A DNA stretch of 64,000 nucleotides from Streptomyces sp. NBC_01314 (GTDB taxonomy: Bacteria > Actinomycetota > Actinomycetes > Streptomycetales > Streptomycetaceae). This document shows positions 1-8,535 of the stretch, one piece after another; the stretch's first letter is position 1, and each line of letters starts with the position of its first letter. Both the position numbers and the translations under genes were made by a program. The notes under the pieces were generated by a model that worked only from the letters and a program-made list of their open reading frames with translations, made no database searches and was not told the origin of the DNA. The stretch is from positions 6,696,001 to 6,760,000 of the forward strand of contig NZ_CP108394.1 in NCBI RefSeq assembly GCF_041435215.1, read 5' to 3'.

Positions 1-366
1 GATGAGGGAGCGGGTGCCGGTCTCGTGGCCGAGGGGGCAGACCTCGGTGTCGAGGGCGCGGCCGAGGTCGCCGAGGGTGCGGGCCATGTGGAGGCCGTGC
101 AGCGGGTCGAGGTGCAGGTCGGCGGGGGCGAGCCGGCGGCCGGGGCCCTGGGCGGTGAGGTGGAGCCCGCCGAACTCGGCCCAGGCCTCGACCGCCGCCG
201 GGAAGACCGCGTGGCGGTGGCCGGCGGGGGAGACGTGCTCGCGGAGGGCGTCGGCCCAGATCTCGGCCCGCTTTATGTCCCAGCGGCCCGGCTGCCAGCC
301 GGCGGCGCGCAGGGCGGCGTCGACGGGGACGGAGAAGCGCGTGGAGGAGGTGCGGTCGGTGTGCAT
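1..366 (-). CDS. SUKH-3-like immunity-family protein, C-terminus outside window
   Basis: The first 122 codons of a leftward gene are present and the reading frame is open to the window edge. The N-terminal part reads TRFSVPVDAALRAAGW, then a WDIKRAEIWADALREH stretch and LDPLHGLHMARTLGDLGRAL. I recognise this arrangement from SUKH-3 domain proteins, which belong to the SUKH superfamily of immunity proteins paired with nuclease or deaminase toxins. No signal peptide is visible, so it should act in the cytoplasm. It follows a YwqJ-type deaminase gene on the same strand with a 190-bp gap, which fits an immunity or regulatory partner role. The family call is from memory of the motif pattern; the partner role is inference. 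Confidence 0.75.
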   Translation of the reverse strand, partial: MHTDRTSSTRFSVPVDAALRAAGWQPGRWDIKRAEIWADALREHVSPAGHRHAVFPAAVEAWAEFGGLHLTAQGPGRRLAPADLHLDPLHGLHMARTLGDLGRALDTEVCPLGHETGTRSLI

Positions 367-556
367 CTGCCCTTTGTTCGTCGGGGGTTCGTCGGCGGTT
401 TGAACTCGGGTCGGGGACGGGGCCGGGACATCGGCTTGTCAGTGGCCCTGCGATCCCGGGGCGGACTCCTCGTTCCGGAGTCCTGGAGCCCTGGAATCTC
501 TGACGCGATCTCCGGGAGACGGGTTCCTGGGCCGGGACGGCCGCCCGGGTCCCGGC

Positions 557-1057
557 TCAGTTCTCCTGTGCCGGGTCCACGATGCGGACGCCGAAGTGGG
601 AGCTGAGCGCCGTGCAGGAGCGGCACGGGGTGGCGAAGGCGCCGTGGAGGGGGTCGCCGTCCTCGCGGATGTGGCGGGTGGTGAGCTTGGCCTGCTTGAG
701 GACCTTGCGGGCCTCGCCGTTGGACATGGGTCTGCGGGCGGCGCGCCTGCTGCGGGCCGCGTCGGCACCGGTGATGTGCCGGGAGATGAGGATGGCCTCG
801 GCGCAGCGGCCGGTGAAGCGGTCGCGCTGCGCGGTGGCGAGGGAGTCGAGGAACTCCTGGACCAGGGCGTGCAGGGGCGGGGCATGGTCGCCGCGTGCGG
901 CGGTGCCGGTGAGGGTCTCGCCGCGCACCGAGAGGGCGGCGGCCACGGTCGGCAGGATGCCGTCACGGCGGTGGAGGAGGGCCGGGGCATGCCGCTGTTC
1001 CGCGGTGCTCCAGCCGATGCGAGGGTCGCCCGAAGGCCCCGCCTGCGTCGCGCTCAT
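557..1057 (-). CDS. YwqJ-related nucleic-acid/nucleotide deaminase family protein
   Basis: A 166-residue protein with the zinc-deaminase signature: Cys85-Ala-Glu87 in the context RCAEAILISRH, and Cys145-x-x-Cys148 in TPCRSC. These correspond to the [HC]xE and CxxC motifs of the cytidine-deaminase-like fold, in the YwqJ subgroup known from polymorphic toxins. The ATG at 1057 is chosen because a GGGAGG ribosome site lies about 9 nt upstream; a longer frame to 1243 has poor composition. There is no secretion signal or toxin-delivery domain, so it is a free-standing cytoplasmic enzyme. It sits beside SUKH-3 and SMI1/KNR4 genes. The substrate cannot be read from the sequence. Confidence 0.8.
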   Translation of the reverse strand: MSATQAGPSGDPRIGWSTAEQRHAPALLHRRDGILPTVAAALSVRGETLTGTAARGDHAPPLHALVQEFLDSLATAQRDRFTGRCAEAILISRHITGADAARSRRAARRPMSNGEARKVLKQAKLTTRHIREDGDPLHGAFATPCRSCTALSSHFGVRIVDPAQEN

Positions 1058-1206
1058 GGTCGTGATCCCCTCCCGTTGCATCCCCCGCCAGCGGACACAG
1101 AGTGCCAAACGGCGTGGCCCGTGCGGAAGCTGGGGCGGTACGACACGCCCGGGCTTCGGCGTTCCGTGAGGGTGGCGTGACGGCTGGTCACGGAACCAGA
1201 GGCCCG

Positions 1207-1235
1207 GTGACCGGTGTCGCCGTACCGCATAGGCT
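1207..1235 (+). promoter_or_regulatory. Candidate vegetative promoter for the SMI1/KNR4 gene
   Basis: GTGACC at 1207-1212 and TAGGCT at 1230-1235 are separated by 17 bp, close to the HrdB-type pattern (TTGACN, 16-18 bp, TAGRRT). It lies in the divergent gap between the deaminase and SMI1/KNR4 genes and would give a leader of about 140 nt. The -35 match is imperfect. Confidence 0.35.
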
Positions 1236-1380
1236 GTCGACAACCGCGATCCGTTCGGTCTCGCGATCGAGTACGGGCAGAACAGGCCATATCGGGGTCT
1301 TCTCTGCTGTCGGAGAGCGGTAGGACAGCGACAACGCAGCCAGAACAGGTCACACCAGAACGCCGCAGGGGGCTACCGCC

Positions 1381-2391
1381 ATGACGACAGGTCGGCTCGG
1401 GCAGCAAGCCGCGCCGCCGAACGCGGCCTACGCCGGGCAGCTCGTGCAGTTTCCGGACCCGGTCCGGGCCGCGCGTCATCCGGGAGGTGTCCGTGTTGAC
1501 GAACACGGCTATCCGGACTTCTCGCCCTATGCGCGCGCCGCGGCGGAGATCGCCGATCCCCCGGAGGGGTTCGGGGTGGACGAGCTGCGGTTGACGGACT
1601 ACGTCTCCGCGAACGCGGCGCTGGCCGCGACGGGGCACGAGCTGTGGGACACGATCCCGCCGGTGGCGACGCCGCACGGCTGGACGTGGCATCACGCGCC
1701 GGGCGGCCGGCGGCTGGAGCTGGTGCCGGTCGAGGTGAAGGCGCTGCTGCGGCATCACGGTGGCATCGCGACGGCGCGCGTGGACCAGCACAAGCGGGGC
1801 ACGCGGCCGTTGCAGGAGACCCGGCCCGCGCACTTCGGGCTGCCGAAGTCGTCGGCGGTGGCGGTGACCGAGATGCAGGTGCAGGGGGTCGAGGAGGACC
1901 TCGGGTACCGGCTGCCGGGCGCGTACCGGTCGTTCCTGAAGGCGGCGGGCGGCTGCGCCCCCGTCGGGGCGGCGCTGGACGCGGAGCTGGGGCTGCTGAT
2001 CGACCAGCCGTTCTTCACGGTGCGGGACGAGGCGGCCGTCAACGACCTGGTGTACGTCAACAAGTGCCTGCGGGACCATCTCACCAAGGACTACCTGGCG
2101 GTCGCGTTCGCGCAGGGCGGGATTCTCGCGGTGAAGGTCAAGGGCGACCGGATCGGGTCGGTCTGGTTCTGCGCGTACGACGACGCCCGTGACGTCGATC
2201 CGTCGTGGCCGCCGGCCGAGCGGGTGGAGCGGTTGCTGCTCCCCGCCGGTGCGGACTTCGACGCGTTCCTGGCCCGGCTGGCGGGCAATCCGCCGGAATT
2301 GGAGACGGTGGCCAACCTGATGGTGGACGGTGGCTTCGCACGTTCCGTGCCGGTCGCCGCGGGCGCCGCCGCGTCCTCGGTGGGGGAGTGA
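1381..2391 (+). CDS. SMI1/KNR4 (SUKH-1) family protein
   Basis: This 336-residue soluble protein carries a SUKH-1/SMI1-KNR4-type core in its C-terminal half. The recognisable stretch is VEEDLGYRLPGAYRSFLKAAGG, a typical start of the fold, followed by an acidic loop and the VNDLVYVNKCLRDHL region. SUKH proteins are scaffold-like domains, often immunity proteins. The ATG at 1381 has an AGGGGG site 8 nt upstream. It ends 7 nt before the next gene, which has its own GGGGGAG site inside the end of this gene, so the two are very likely co-transcribed and translationally coupled. The N-terminal 100 residues look conserved-hypothetical and I assign them no function. Confidence 0.8.
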   Translation: MTTGRLGQQAAPPNAAYAGQLVQFPDPVRAARHPGGVRVDEHGYPDFSPYARAAAEIADPPEGFGVDELRLTDYVSANAALAATGHELWDTIPPVATPHGWTWHHAPGGRRLELVPVEVKALLRHHGGIATARVDQHKRGTRPLQETRPAHFGLPKSSAVAVTEMQVQGVEEDLGYRLPGAYRSFLKAAGGCAPVGAALDAELGLLIDQPFFTVRDEAAVNDLVYVNKCLRDHLTKDYLAVAFAQGGILAVKVKGDRIGSVWFCAYDDARDVDPSWPPAERVERLLLPAGADFDAFLARLAGNPPELETVANLMVDGGFARSVPVAAGAAASSVGE

Positions 2392-2398
2392 GTTTTCG

Positions 2399-5185
2399 AT
2401 GGTGACCTTCGCTCAGGCGCAGGAGCGCGCCGAGGAGTGGATCAACGGCGATCTGCCGGCCTACCAGCACCGTGAGGTGCGGGTGCGGGAGTTCGAGCTC
2501 GGGTTTGTGGTGTGGGCCGAGGACAGGGCGGACGGCCCGCGTTCCGACGGTGGCGCGCAGCGGCTGGTCATCGCCCGTGACAGCGGGGAGGCCACGCTGT
2601 GGCCGTCGCTGGCGGTGGGCGAGGTGATCCGCCGGTTCGAGGAGGAGTACGGCCGTACGGACGCGGCTCCGGCCGCCGCGCCGGCGCCTCCGGCCCGGGT
2701 GGATCTGAACCAGACGTCGTTCCTGCTGACTCCGCCGGAGTGGTTGCAGGACGCGGCGGACAAGCTGGGGATTCCGGACCACCGCGCGGGTTCGAGCGCG
2801 GGTGCGGGCTCTGGTGCGGGTGCGTCCGACGGCGCCGGGTCCCGTCCGGCTGCTGCCGCCGCCGGTACGGGCGGTTCCGGCTCCGTGGGCGCCAACGGGG
2901 TGTCCGGGGGCGCTGGTTCGATGTCCGAGACGCTGCCGGGGCCGGTGGGGCAGTCGCCCTCAACCGGCCGAGGGGTGCCCGCCACGCCGGCCGACGCCAC
3001 GCCCTGGCCGGCCGCCGCTTCGGCGGACGACGAGGTACGGGACGCGGTGCCGCCGCCGAGGAACACCGAGCCGCAGGACGCGGCGCCGGGGGTGCCCGCC
3101 GGGGCGACCCCGTGGGCCGGCACGGACACCAACGCCGATGCCGGGGACGACCGTTCGGTCCCCCTGCCGGAGACGGTGTTCGCACGGCAGTTGTCCGAGG
3201 TGAGCGACGAGGACGACGCTCCGGCGCCCAACGCGCTGCCGGACGCCAAGACCGCGCTGATCTCCGGCGGCAGCCGACTTCCCCGGACGACCGTGTCGCC
3301 GGCCATGGGCGGCCCCGGCGCGGGCACTCCGCAACAGCAACCGCCGTCGGGTCCGGGCACTCCGCCGCCCGGTGCGCCCTCCTACGGCTATCCGCAGGGA
3401 CCCGGCGGTCCGCACGGTCCGGGGACTCCGCCGCCCGGTGCGTCGTCGTACGGCTATCCGCAGGGGCCCGGCGGTCCGCAGGGTGCTGGAGGTCCGCAGG
3501 GTCCCGGTGGTCCTGGTACGCCGCCGGGCCGTCCGCTGGCGCCCCACGCCGGGGACATCGCCGACGCCGCCACGAGCAAGGCGGCACCGCCTCCGCGCCG
3601 GGGCGGAGGGCCGGGTGCGCCGCCGCCTCCGGCCCCGCCCGGCACCCCGGGGACACCGGGCGCCCGTCCGGGCGGCACGCCTCCGCCGCCGTCCGGTCCC
3701 GGCGCCCCGGGCACCCCGGCGGGCGGGTACGTGCCGACCCAGCTGGTCTCCTCCCTCGGCCCGAACGGGCCGGAGAGTCTCCCCGGTGCTCCGGGACAGC
3801 CCGGTGGGCCCGGTGCTCCCGGCGCTCCCGGCGTGCCGAATCCGCCCGGGGGCACCCCTCCGGGTGGCATGCACCACGCGGCGACGATGCTGGCCGGGCC
3901 CGCGGTGGGCGGCCCGGGTGCGCCGCAGCCGCCGGGTCCTCCCGGCGCTCCGGGTCAGCTGGGCGGTCCTGGCGCCCCCGGCGTGCCCGGTGCTCCCGGT
4001 CAGCCCGGTTTCCCCGGTGCTCCCGGTCAGCCGGGTGCGCGCGGTCCCGTACACCACGCCGAGACGATGCTGGCCGGGCCGCCGGTCGGCGGTCCCGGTG
4101 CGCCCGGGATGCCGCCGGGTGTTTCCCACGGGATGCCCGGACAGCCGGGGCCGGTCGGTCCGCCGATGGGTGCCCCGCCGGCGTACGGCTATCCGCAGCA
4201 GCCCACCGGGCAGCCGACCGTCGGCCCCGGCTACCAGGCCGTGCTGCGGTTCCGGGCGCCGGACGGCTCCGAGCAGCAGGTGATCCGGCGTTCGGCGCCG
4301 GGTACCCCGCACCCGGAGTGGCAGATCTTCCACGAGCTGCGCGGCCTGAACATCCCGCCGGAGGCCGTGCTGGAGCTGCACACGGAGCTGGAGTCGTGCG
4401 AGCTGCCGGGGGCGTACTGCGCGCGGATGATCCGTGAGCAGTGGCCGAACGCGCGCATCACGTCCATCGCCCCGTACGGCAAGGACCATGCGAGCCGGCA
4501 GCAGGGCATGGCTCAACTCATCGCGCATCAGGGCGAGTTGCACCAGGTAGCGGACGGTCCGGCACGGCTCGCGCCGGTGCGGGCGCCGTTGCAGCCGGTG
4601 CAGCCGGCGCCGCCGATCCCGCCGGAGGCGATCGGGCAGGAGCTGGCGGCGGCGTTCGGGCCGGGAGTGTTCCGGTTCGACCAGCAGGCGGTGTCGCGGC
4701 AGGGTGTTCCGCCCATCGTGGCGCACACGCTGGTCGTGGCCGGACTGCCCGCCGACATGGGCCCGTTCTTCTGGGCACAGGCCCAGCCGGGCCGTCCGGT
4801 GCCGACGCTCGCGGAGCTGGCGCAGGAGCGGGGTGTGCAGCCGGCGGCCGACGCGGGCTCGTACCTGGTGATGGGCAGCGACTTCGGCAAGGCGCTGTGT
4901 GTGCAGTACGGCACGGCGAACATCGTGGCCGTGCCGGTGGAGGCGGGGCCGGGCGGGGCGCCCGTACCGCCGCAGTTCGTGAACACCGGTCTGCCGGAGT
5001 TCGCGCGCTGCCTGGCCCTCCTCGGCCGTATGTGGCGACTGCGGTTCGGTCTCAACCAGGAGCAGGCGGGCCGCTGGACCCTCGACTTCCAGGCCCAGCT
5101 CGCCGCCCTCGACCCGGCGGCGCTCGCCTCGCCGGAGAGCTGGTGGTCGGTGCTGCTGGAGCAGATGTGGGACGGGTTGCTGTGA
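2399..5185 (+). CDS. Large deaminase plus SUKH-4 protein with Gly/Pro-rich linker
   Basis: A 928-residue multidomain protein. Residues 1-85 form a conserved N-terminal domain (FAQAQERAEEWINGDLP, then REFELGFVVWAED). Residues about 110-600 are low-complexity Ala/Gly/Pro linker, collagen-like in its second half. Residues about 610-700 hold a deaminase-like motif, His661-Thr-Glu663 with Cys667 and Cys674, resembling the XOO_2897 deaminase group. The remaining 200 residues (LAAAFGPGVFRFDQQ onward, ending in WWSVLLEQMWDGLL) resemble SUKH-4. The ATG at 2399 is preferred over an upstream in-frame ATG at 2330 because of the GGGGGAG site at 2382-2388 and the overlap of the longer version with the SMI1 gene. 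Having a possible toxin domain and an immunity-type domain in one chain is unusual. Domain names are from motif recognition only. Confidence 0.75.
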   Translation: MVTFAQAQERAEEWINGDLPAYQHREVRVREFELGFVVWAEDRADGPRSDGGAQRLVIARDSGEATLWPSLAVGEVIRRFEEEYGRTDAAPAAAPAPPARVDLNQTSFLLTPPEWLQDAADKLGIPDHRAGSSAGAGSGAGASDGAGSRPAAAAAGTGGSGSVGANGVSGGAGSMSETLPGPVGQSPSTGRGVPATPADATPWPAAASADDEVRDAVPPPRNTEPQDAAPGVPAGATPWAGTDTNADAGDDRSVPLPETVFARQLSEVSDEDDAPAPNALPDAKTALISGGSRLPRTTVSPAMGGPGAGTPQQQPPSGPGTPPPGAPSYGYPQGPGGPHGPGTPPPGASSYGYPQGPGGPQGAGGPQGPGGPGTPPGRPLAPHAGDIADAATSKAAPPPRRGGGPGAPPPPAPPGTPGTPGARPGGTPPPPSGPGAPGTPAGGYVPTQLVSSLGPNGPESLPGAPGQPGGPGAPGAPGVPNPPGGTPPGGMHHAATMLAGPAVGGPGAPQPPGPPGAPGQLGGPGAPGVPGAPGQPGFPGAPGQPGARGPVHHAETMLAGPPVGGPGAPGMPPGVSHGMPGQPGPVGPPMGAPPAYGYPQQPTGQPTVGPGYQAVLRFRAPDGSEQQVIRRSAPGTPHPEWQIFHELRGLNIPPEAVLELHTELESCELPGAYCARMIREQWPNARITSIAPYGKDHASRQQGMAQLIAHQGELHQVADGPARLAPVRAPLQPVQPAPPIPPEAIGQELAAAFGPGVFRFDQQAVSRQGVPPIVAHTLVVAGLPADMGPFFWAQAQPGRPVPTLAELAQERGVQPAADAGSYLVMGSDFGKALCVQYGTANIVAVPVEAGPGGAPVPPQFVNTGLPEFARCLALLGRMWRLRFGLNQEQAGRWTLDFQAQLAALDPAALASPESWWSVLLEQMWDGLL
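3300..4215 (+). repeat. Gly/Pro collagen-like coding repeat in the deaminase/SUKH-4 protein
   Basis: This coding stretch is built from imperfect short repeats that translate to runs of GPGTPPPGA, YGYPQGPGGP, GAPGQPGGPGAPG and similar. Two copies of a longer block reading HHAATMLAGP or HHAETMLAGP interrupt it. It looks like a flexible linker that expands and contracts by repeat slippage. Confidence 0.75.
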
Positions 5186-5225
5186 TCCGTCGCGGCTGAC
5201 GCCCGCCGCGCCACACGCATGCCGC

Positions 5226-5265
5226 AAGGGCCCGGCCCGGTCTTCCACGACCGGGCCGGGCCCTT
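5226..5265 (+). terminator. Strong hairpin terminator after the deaminase/SUKH-4 gene
   Basis: A perfect 17-bp stem (5226-5242 with 5249-5265) around a 6-nt loop lies 40 nt past the stop codon. There is no U-run, as is common for Streptomyces terminators. Confidence 0.8.
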
Positions 5266-5415
5266 CCGTGTGCCCGCCGACCGTGCCCGCCGACCGTGTG
5301 CGCAGTCTCACCCGTGACCCTCGCACGGAGTGTCGCGTTATGAACACTTCTGCCCGATACATCAAGATATGCGCGAAATCATCATTTCGTGTGCGTCCGG
5401 CGGAGAGGGCCCAGC

Positions 5416-6291
5416 ATGAGCAGCGCACCGGCGGCACCCCATGGCTTCGAGTTCGACGTCGTACGGCGTGGCTACCGCATCGACCAGGTCGACGCCGACA
5501 CGGAGGCCCTCTCGCGGGACCGGGACGCCGCGTGGGAGCGGGCCGCCCGGTTGACCGTGCTGGCCCGGGACATGGACGCGGAACTCGCCCTGCTGCGCGA
5601 GACCGTCGCCGGGCTGACCCCACAGAAGTACGAGGCACTCGGCGAGGGCGCCCGGCAGCTGTTCGCACTCGGCGAAGAGGAGGCCGCGGCCGTCGGGGAG
5701 CGCGGGCGCCACGAGGCCCGGCGGATGGTCGACGAGGCGGAGGAGGCGGGACAGCGGCTGAGGGACGACGCGCAGGCGTACGCCGACGAGGTGCGCGGCG
5801 AGGCCGACGAGCGGGCCCGGCAGCTGTTGCTGGCGGCCAGGGCCGAGGCCGACGATCTGCGGATCGAGGCCCGGCGCGTGGTGAAGGAGGGGCGGGGCGA
5901 GTCGCTGGCCGCGCTGCGGGAGATGCGGGAGCGGACCGAGGCGATGCTCACCGAACTCCGCAAGGAGTACGACGAGCGGGTGGCCGGCATCGAGCGGGAC
6001 GTGGCCGAACGGGAGGCCGCGTTCGACGCGGGACAGGCCGAGCGGGCGGCTCGGGCGGAGACCGCCCTCGCCGAGGCCGAGCAGGGGTTCGCGGACGCGG
6101 AGGCCGACGCGGCGCGGATGCAGGACGAGGCGGAGGAGCGGGCCGCCGAGGCGCTCGCGGAGGCTCGGCGGCAGGAGGAGTGGGTGGTCCGGGAGACCGA
6201 GAGGGTGCTGCGGGAGCATGGGGAGAGGTGGGACGGGGTTCGGGCGCAGATGGACTGCATCCGGGACAGTCTGTCTGCGCTTACGGATTAG
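5416..6291 (+). CDS. Coiled-coil DivIVA-like (Scy/FilP-type) protein
   Basis: A 291-residue protein dominated by Ala, Glu, Arg and heptad-like helices. The N-terminal FEFDVVRRGYRIDQVDADTE matches the pattern of the DivIVA lipid-binding start (F-x-x-V-x-R-G-Y-x-x-x-x-V-D). Residues about 50-285 are predicted continuous coiled coil by inspection. Such proteins in Streptomyces are often labelled cellulose-binding by old annotation and are related to cytoskeletal FilP/Scy, but I see no cellulose-binding module. The ATG at 5416 has a GGAGAGGG site 6 nt upstream; a GTG at 5389 is in frame but unsupported. It stands alone between two terminators or remnants. A role in cell shape or polarity is inference. 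Confidence 0.7.
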   Translation: MSSAPAAPHGFEFDVVRRGYRIDQVDADTEALSRDRDAAWERAARLTVLARDMDAELALLRETVAGLTPQKYEALGEGARQLFALGEEEAAAVGERGRHEARRMVDEAEEAGQRLRDDAQAYADEVRGEADERARQLLLAARAEADDLRIEARRVVKEGRGESLAALREMRERTEAMLTELRKEYDERVAGIERDVAEREAAFDAGQAERAARAETALAEAEQGFADAEADAARMQDEAEERAAEALAEARRQEEWVVRETERVLREHGERWDGVRAQMDCIRDSLSALTD

Positions 6292-6360
6292 GTGCGGTGC
6301 GGTGCGCGGGTCGGGGCGGTCAGGGGCGGGTCGGGGCGCGATTTCGGGTGCGGGTGAGTG

Positions 6361-6394
6361 GGGGCTTGTCGCGCAGTTCCCCGCGCCCCCAAAA
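6361..6394. repeat. Dispersed intergenic repeat, single arm
   Basis: Contains the core CGCGCAGTTCCCCGCGCCCC found also near 13.95, 43.16, 43.26, 53.42 and 53.48 kb, here as a single half without its inverted partner. Confidence 0.75.
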
Positions 6395-6466
6395 GATCCG
6401 AGCCGCCCCGGCCGTCACCAGTCGCCCCTTCCCGTCACCCCTTACCCCTTCCGTCACCCCTCCCTG

Positions 6467-6668
6467 TCAGTCGCCCCTCCTCGTCGCGCCCGCCAGGATC
6501 CAGCCCTCCACCGCCTCGTACTGCTTGCGTTGTTCTTCTGCTGAGGAGGGTGCACATGAGGCCCGTGCGGGTGTAGCGGCGCCAGAAGAGGCCGTAGACG
6601 AGGGCGCGGGCTGAACGGACCCACTCCCGCTCAGTCCACGGGAACGGTGGCGGGAAAGCGTCGGTCAT
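6467..6668 (-). pseudogene. Possible frameshifted small gene of unknown function
   Basis: From an ATG at 6668 the leftward frame reads MTDAFPPPFPWTEREWVRSA and continues as a protein-like stretch to about 6545. The frame one base over then reads EEQRKQYEAVEGWILAG and stops at 6467. Both halves look like real protein, so a single-base frameshift near 6530-6550 would explain them. No ribosome site is evident and I do not recognise the family. Confidence 0.3.
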
Positions 6669-6846
6669 CGGGTCGAGCAAGGACCTGATCCTGGAGCGCA
6701 GCGAACTGGCGGTGATGGGGCGCATCGACCGACTCGGTGACGATGTCTCGGACGGCGACCAGGCCGTCGCCCGTTCGCAAACCGCGTACGCGGCACTACT
6801 GGACCTCGTCCACCGGCAGTTCCTCGAAGCGGGGCGTTCGGTCTGA
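6658..6846 (+). pseudogene. C-terminal remnant of an unidentified gene
   Basis: The rightward frame ending at the TGA at 6844-6846 reads SSKDLILERSELAVMGRIDR and then a helical DQAVARSQTAYAALLDLVH segment. It is protein-like, has no plausible start nearby, and ends 8 nt before a good terminator hairpin, so it may be the tail of a lost gene. It overlaps the leftward remnant by 11 nt. Confidence 0.25.
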
Positions 6847-6853
6847 CAGGGTG

Positions 6854-6884
6854 GAGGGCCCGCCGGGTTTCCCCGCGGGCCCTC
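6854..6884. terminator. Hairpin terminator between converging genes
   Basis: A 10-bp stem (6854-6863 with 6875-6884), extended by GGG/CCC pairing inside the loop, overlaps the stop codon of the leftward efflux gene and follows the rightward remnant. Confidence 0.6.
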
Positions 6885-8406
6885 AGCCCTTCAGCACCGG
6901 AAACCTCCGAGGCGCCACCACCAGCAGCACCACGAACGCCACCGTCGCCGCGCACGCCGCGCCCAGGTAGACGGCGTCGACCGCGTCCGCGACCGCGCGG
7001 CGGATTGGTTCAGCGGCCGTGCCGGCGTCGAGGGAGTGGGTGACGGCGTCGAGGTCGCCCGCGCCGCCGAGGCGGGAGGCCAGTACGCCGTTCGCGACCG
7101 CGCCGAAGACCGCCGCGCCCAGGGTCTGGCCGGTCTGGCGGCAGAAGAGGATCGAGGCCGTGGCGGTGCCGCGCTCCTCCCACGTCACCGACGACTGGAC
7201 GCCGATGATCAGGGGGAGCTGGAAGAGGCCCAGCGCGGCGCCCAGGAGGAGCATCAGCAGCATCGGCTGCCAGGCCTCGCCCGGGTAGGGGAGGAACGGG
7301 AAGGCGAAGAGGAGGGCCGCCGCCGCGGCGATGCCTACCATCGCCGTGTTCCGGAAGCCGATGCGGCGGTAGACGTGCTGGCTGAGGGCCGCCGACACCG
7401 GCCAGCTCAGCGTCCAGACGGAGACCACGAAACCGGCGGCCACCGGCGCCAGGCCCAGCACCGACTGGGCGTAGGTCGCGAGGAAGACCGTCGGCGCGAT
7501 CATCAGCAGGCCCAGCGCGCCGAGCGCCAGGTTGACCGCCGCGATCGTGCGGCGGCGCCACACCCAGCCGGGAATGATCGGTTCGGCCGCCCGGCGTTCG
7601 ATCAGCACCAGCAGCGCGATCAGGGCGACTCCCGTGCCCAGCAGGGTGATCGAGGGCAGGGAGAGCCAGTCCCAGGCCACCCCGCCCTGCACCAGCGCCA
7701 GCAGCAGGGCCCCGCCGGCGGCGAAGACGGTCAGGGCGCCCGCCCAGTCGACACGCGGTCTCTCCGTCATCGTCCGCCGGGGCTCGTGCAGATGACGGAC
7801 CAGCAGCCACAACGCGGCCGCGCCGAGCGGCAGGTTGATGAGGAAGATCCAGCGCCAGTCCGCGTACGTGGCGAGGACGCCGCCCACCCCGGGGCCGGCC
7901 ACCGCCGACACCGCCCACACCGTGGACAGCTTGGACTGGATCTTGGGGCGCTCCTCCAGGGGATAGAGGTCGGCGGCGAGGGTCTGGACCGTGCCCTGCA
8001 GCGCCCCGCCGCCCAGGCCCTGGATGACACGGAAGGCGATCAGGGAGCCCATGTTCCAGGCCAGCGCGCAGAGCAGGGAACCCAGCAGGAACAGCACCGC
8101 GCCCACGACGAGGACCGGTTTGCGGCCGAAGGTGTCGGAGAGCTTGCCGTAGACGGGCAGGGTGACAGTGACGGCGAGCAGATAGCCGGAGAAGAGCCAG
8201 GAGAAGACGGAGAAGCCGCCGAGGTCGGCGACGATCTGCGGTACGGCGGTCGAGACGATCGTGGAGTCCAGCGCGGCCAGCCCCATGGCCAGCATCAGCG
8301 CGGCGGTGACGGCCCCTCGTCTGCCTGATCCGGTGTGCTGTGGCGAGTCGCGTACGGCGGGCCGTATGTCGCCCACCGGATTGTCGCCCACCGGATTGTC
8401 GTCCAC
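6883..8406 (-). CDS. DHA2-family (EmrB/QacA type) drug:proton antiporter
   Basis: A 507-residue integral membrane protein with about 14 hydrophobic helices. The signatures are MGLAALDSTIVSTAVPQI in helix 1 (motif D1 of the 14-helix drug antiporters), GKLSDTFGRKPVLV in loop 2-3 (motif A) and AVAGPGVGGVLATYADWRW in helix 5 (motif C). It should export a cationic or hydrophobic compound using the proton gradient; the substrate is unknown. The GTG at 8406 is chosen because an AGGGGAAGG site precedes it. Upstream codons to 8490 are in frame but have no ribosome site. Near the start, a 15-bp tandem duplication encodes VGDNP twice. A GC-rich dyad 130 bp upstream could bind a regulator. Confidence 0.9.
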   Translation of the reverse strand: MDDNPVGDNPVGDIRPAVRDSPQHTGSGRRGAVTAALMLAMGLAALDSTIVSTAVPQIVADLGGFSVFSWLFSGYLLAVTVTLPVYGKLSDTFGRKPVLVVGAVLFLLGSLLCALAWNMGSLIAFRVIQGLGGGALQGTVQTLAADLYPLEERPKIQSKLSTVWAVSAVAGPGVGGVLATYADWRWIFLINLPLGAAALWLLVRHLHEPRRTMTERPRVDWAGALTVFAAGGALLLALVQGGVAWDWLSLPSITLLGTGVALIALLVLIERRAAEPIIPGWVWRRRTIAAVNLALGALGLLMIAPTVFLATYAQSVLGLAPVAAGFVVSVWTLSWPVSAALSQHVYRRIGFRNTAMVGIAAAAALLFAFPFLPYPGEAWQPMLLMLLLGAALGLFQLPLIIGVQSSVTWEERGTATASILFCRQTGQTLGAAVFGAVANGVLASRLGGAGDLDAVTHSLDAGTAAEPIRRAVADAVDAVYLGAACAATVAFVVLLVVAPRRFPVLKG

Positions 8407-8535
8407 GGAATGCCTTCCCCTTGCACCTATCTGCCGCCGACCACCATGCCATTGACCCTCACGCCACGGCAGGGTGCAGCCTGCTCGCACCGCAAGGAGG
8501 ACGGGAACCCCGAGGCAGTCTCCTCCCGGAGAGCG

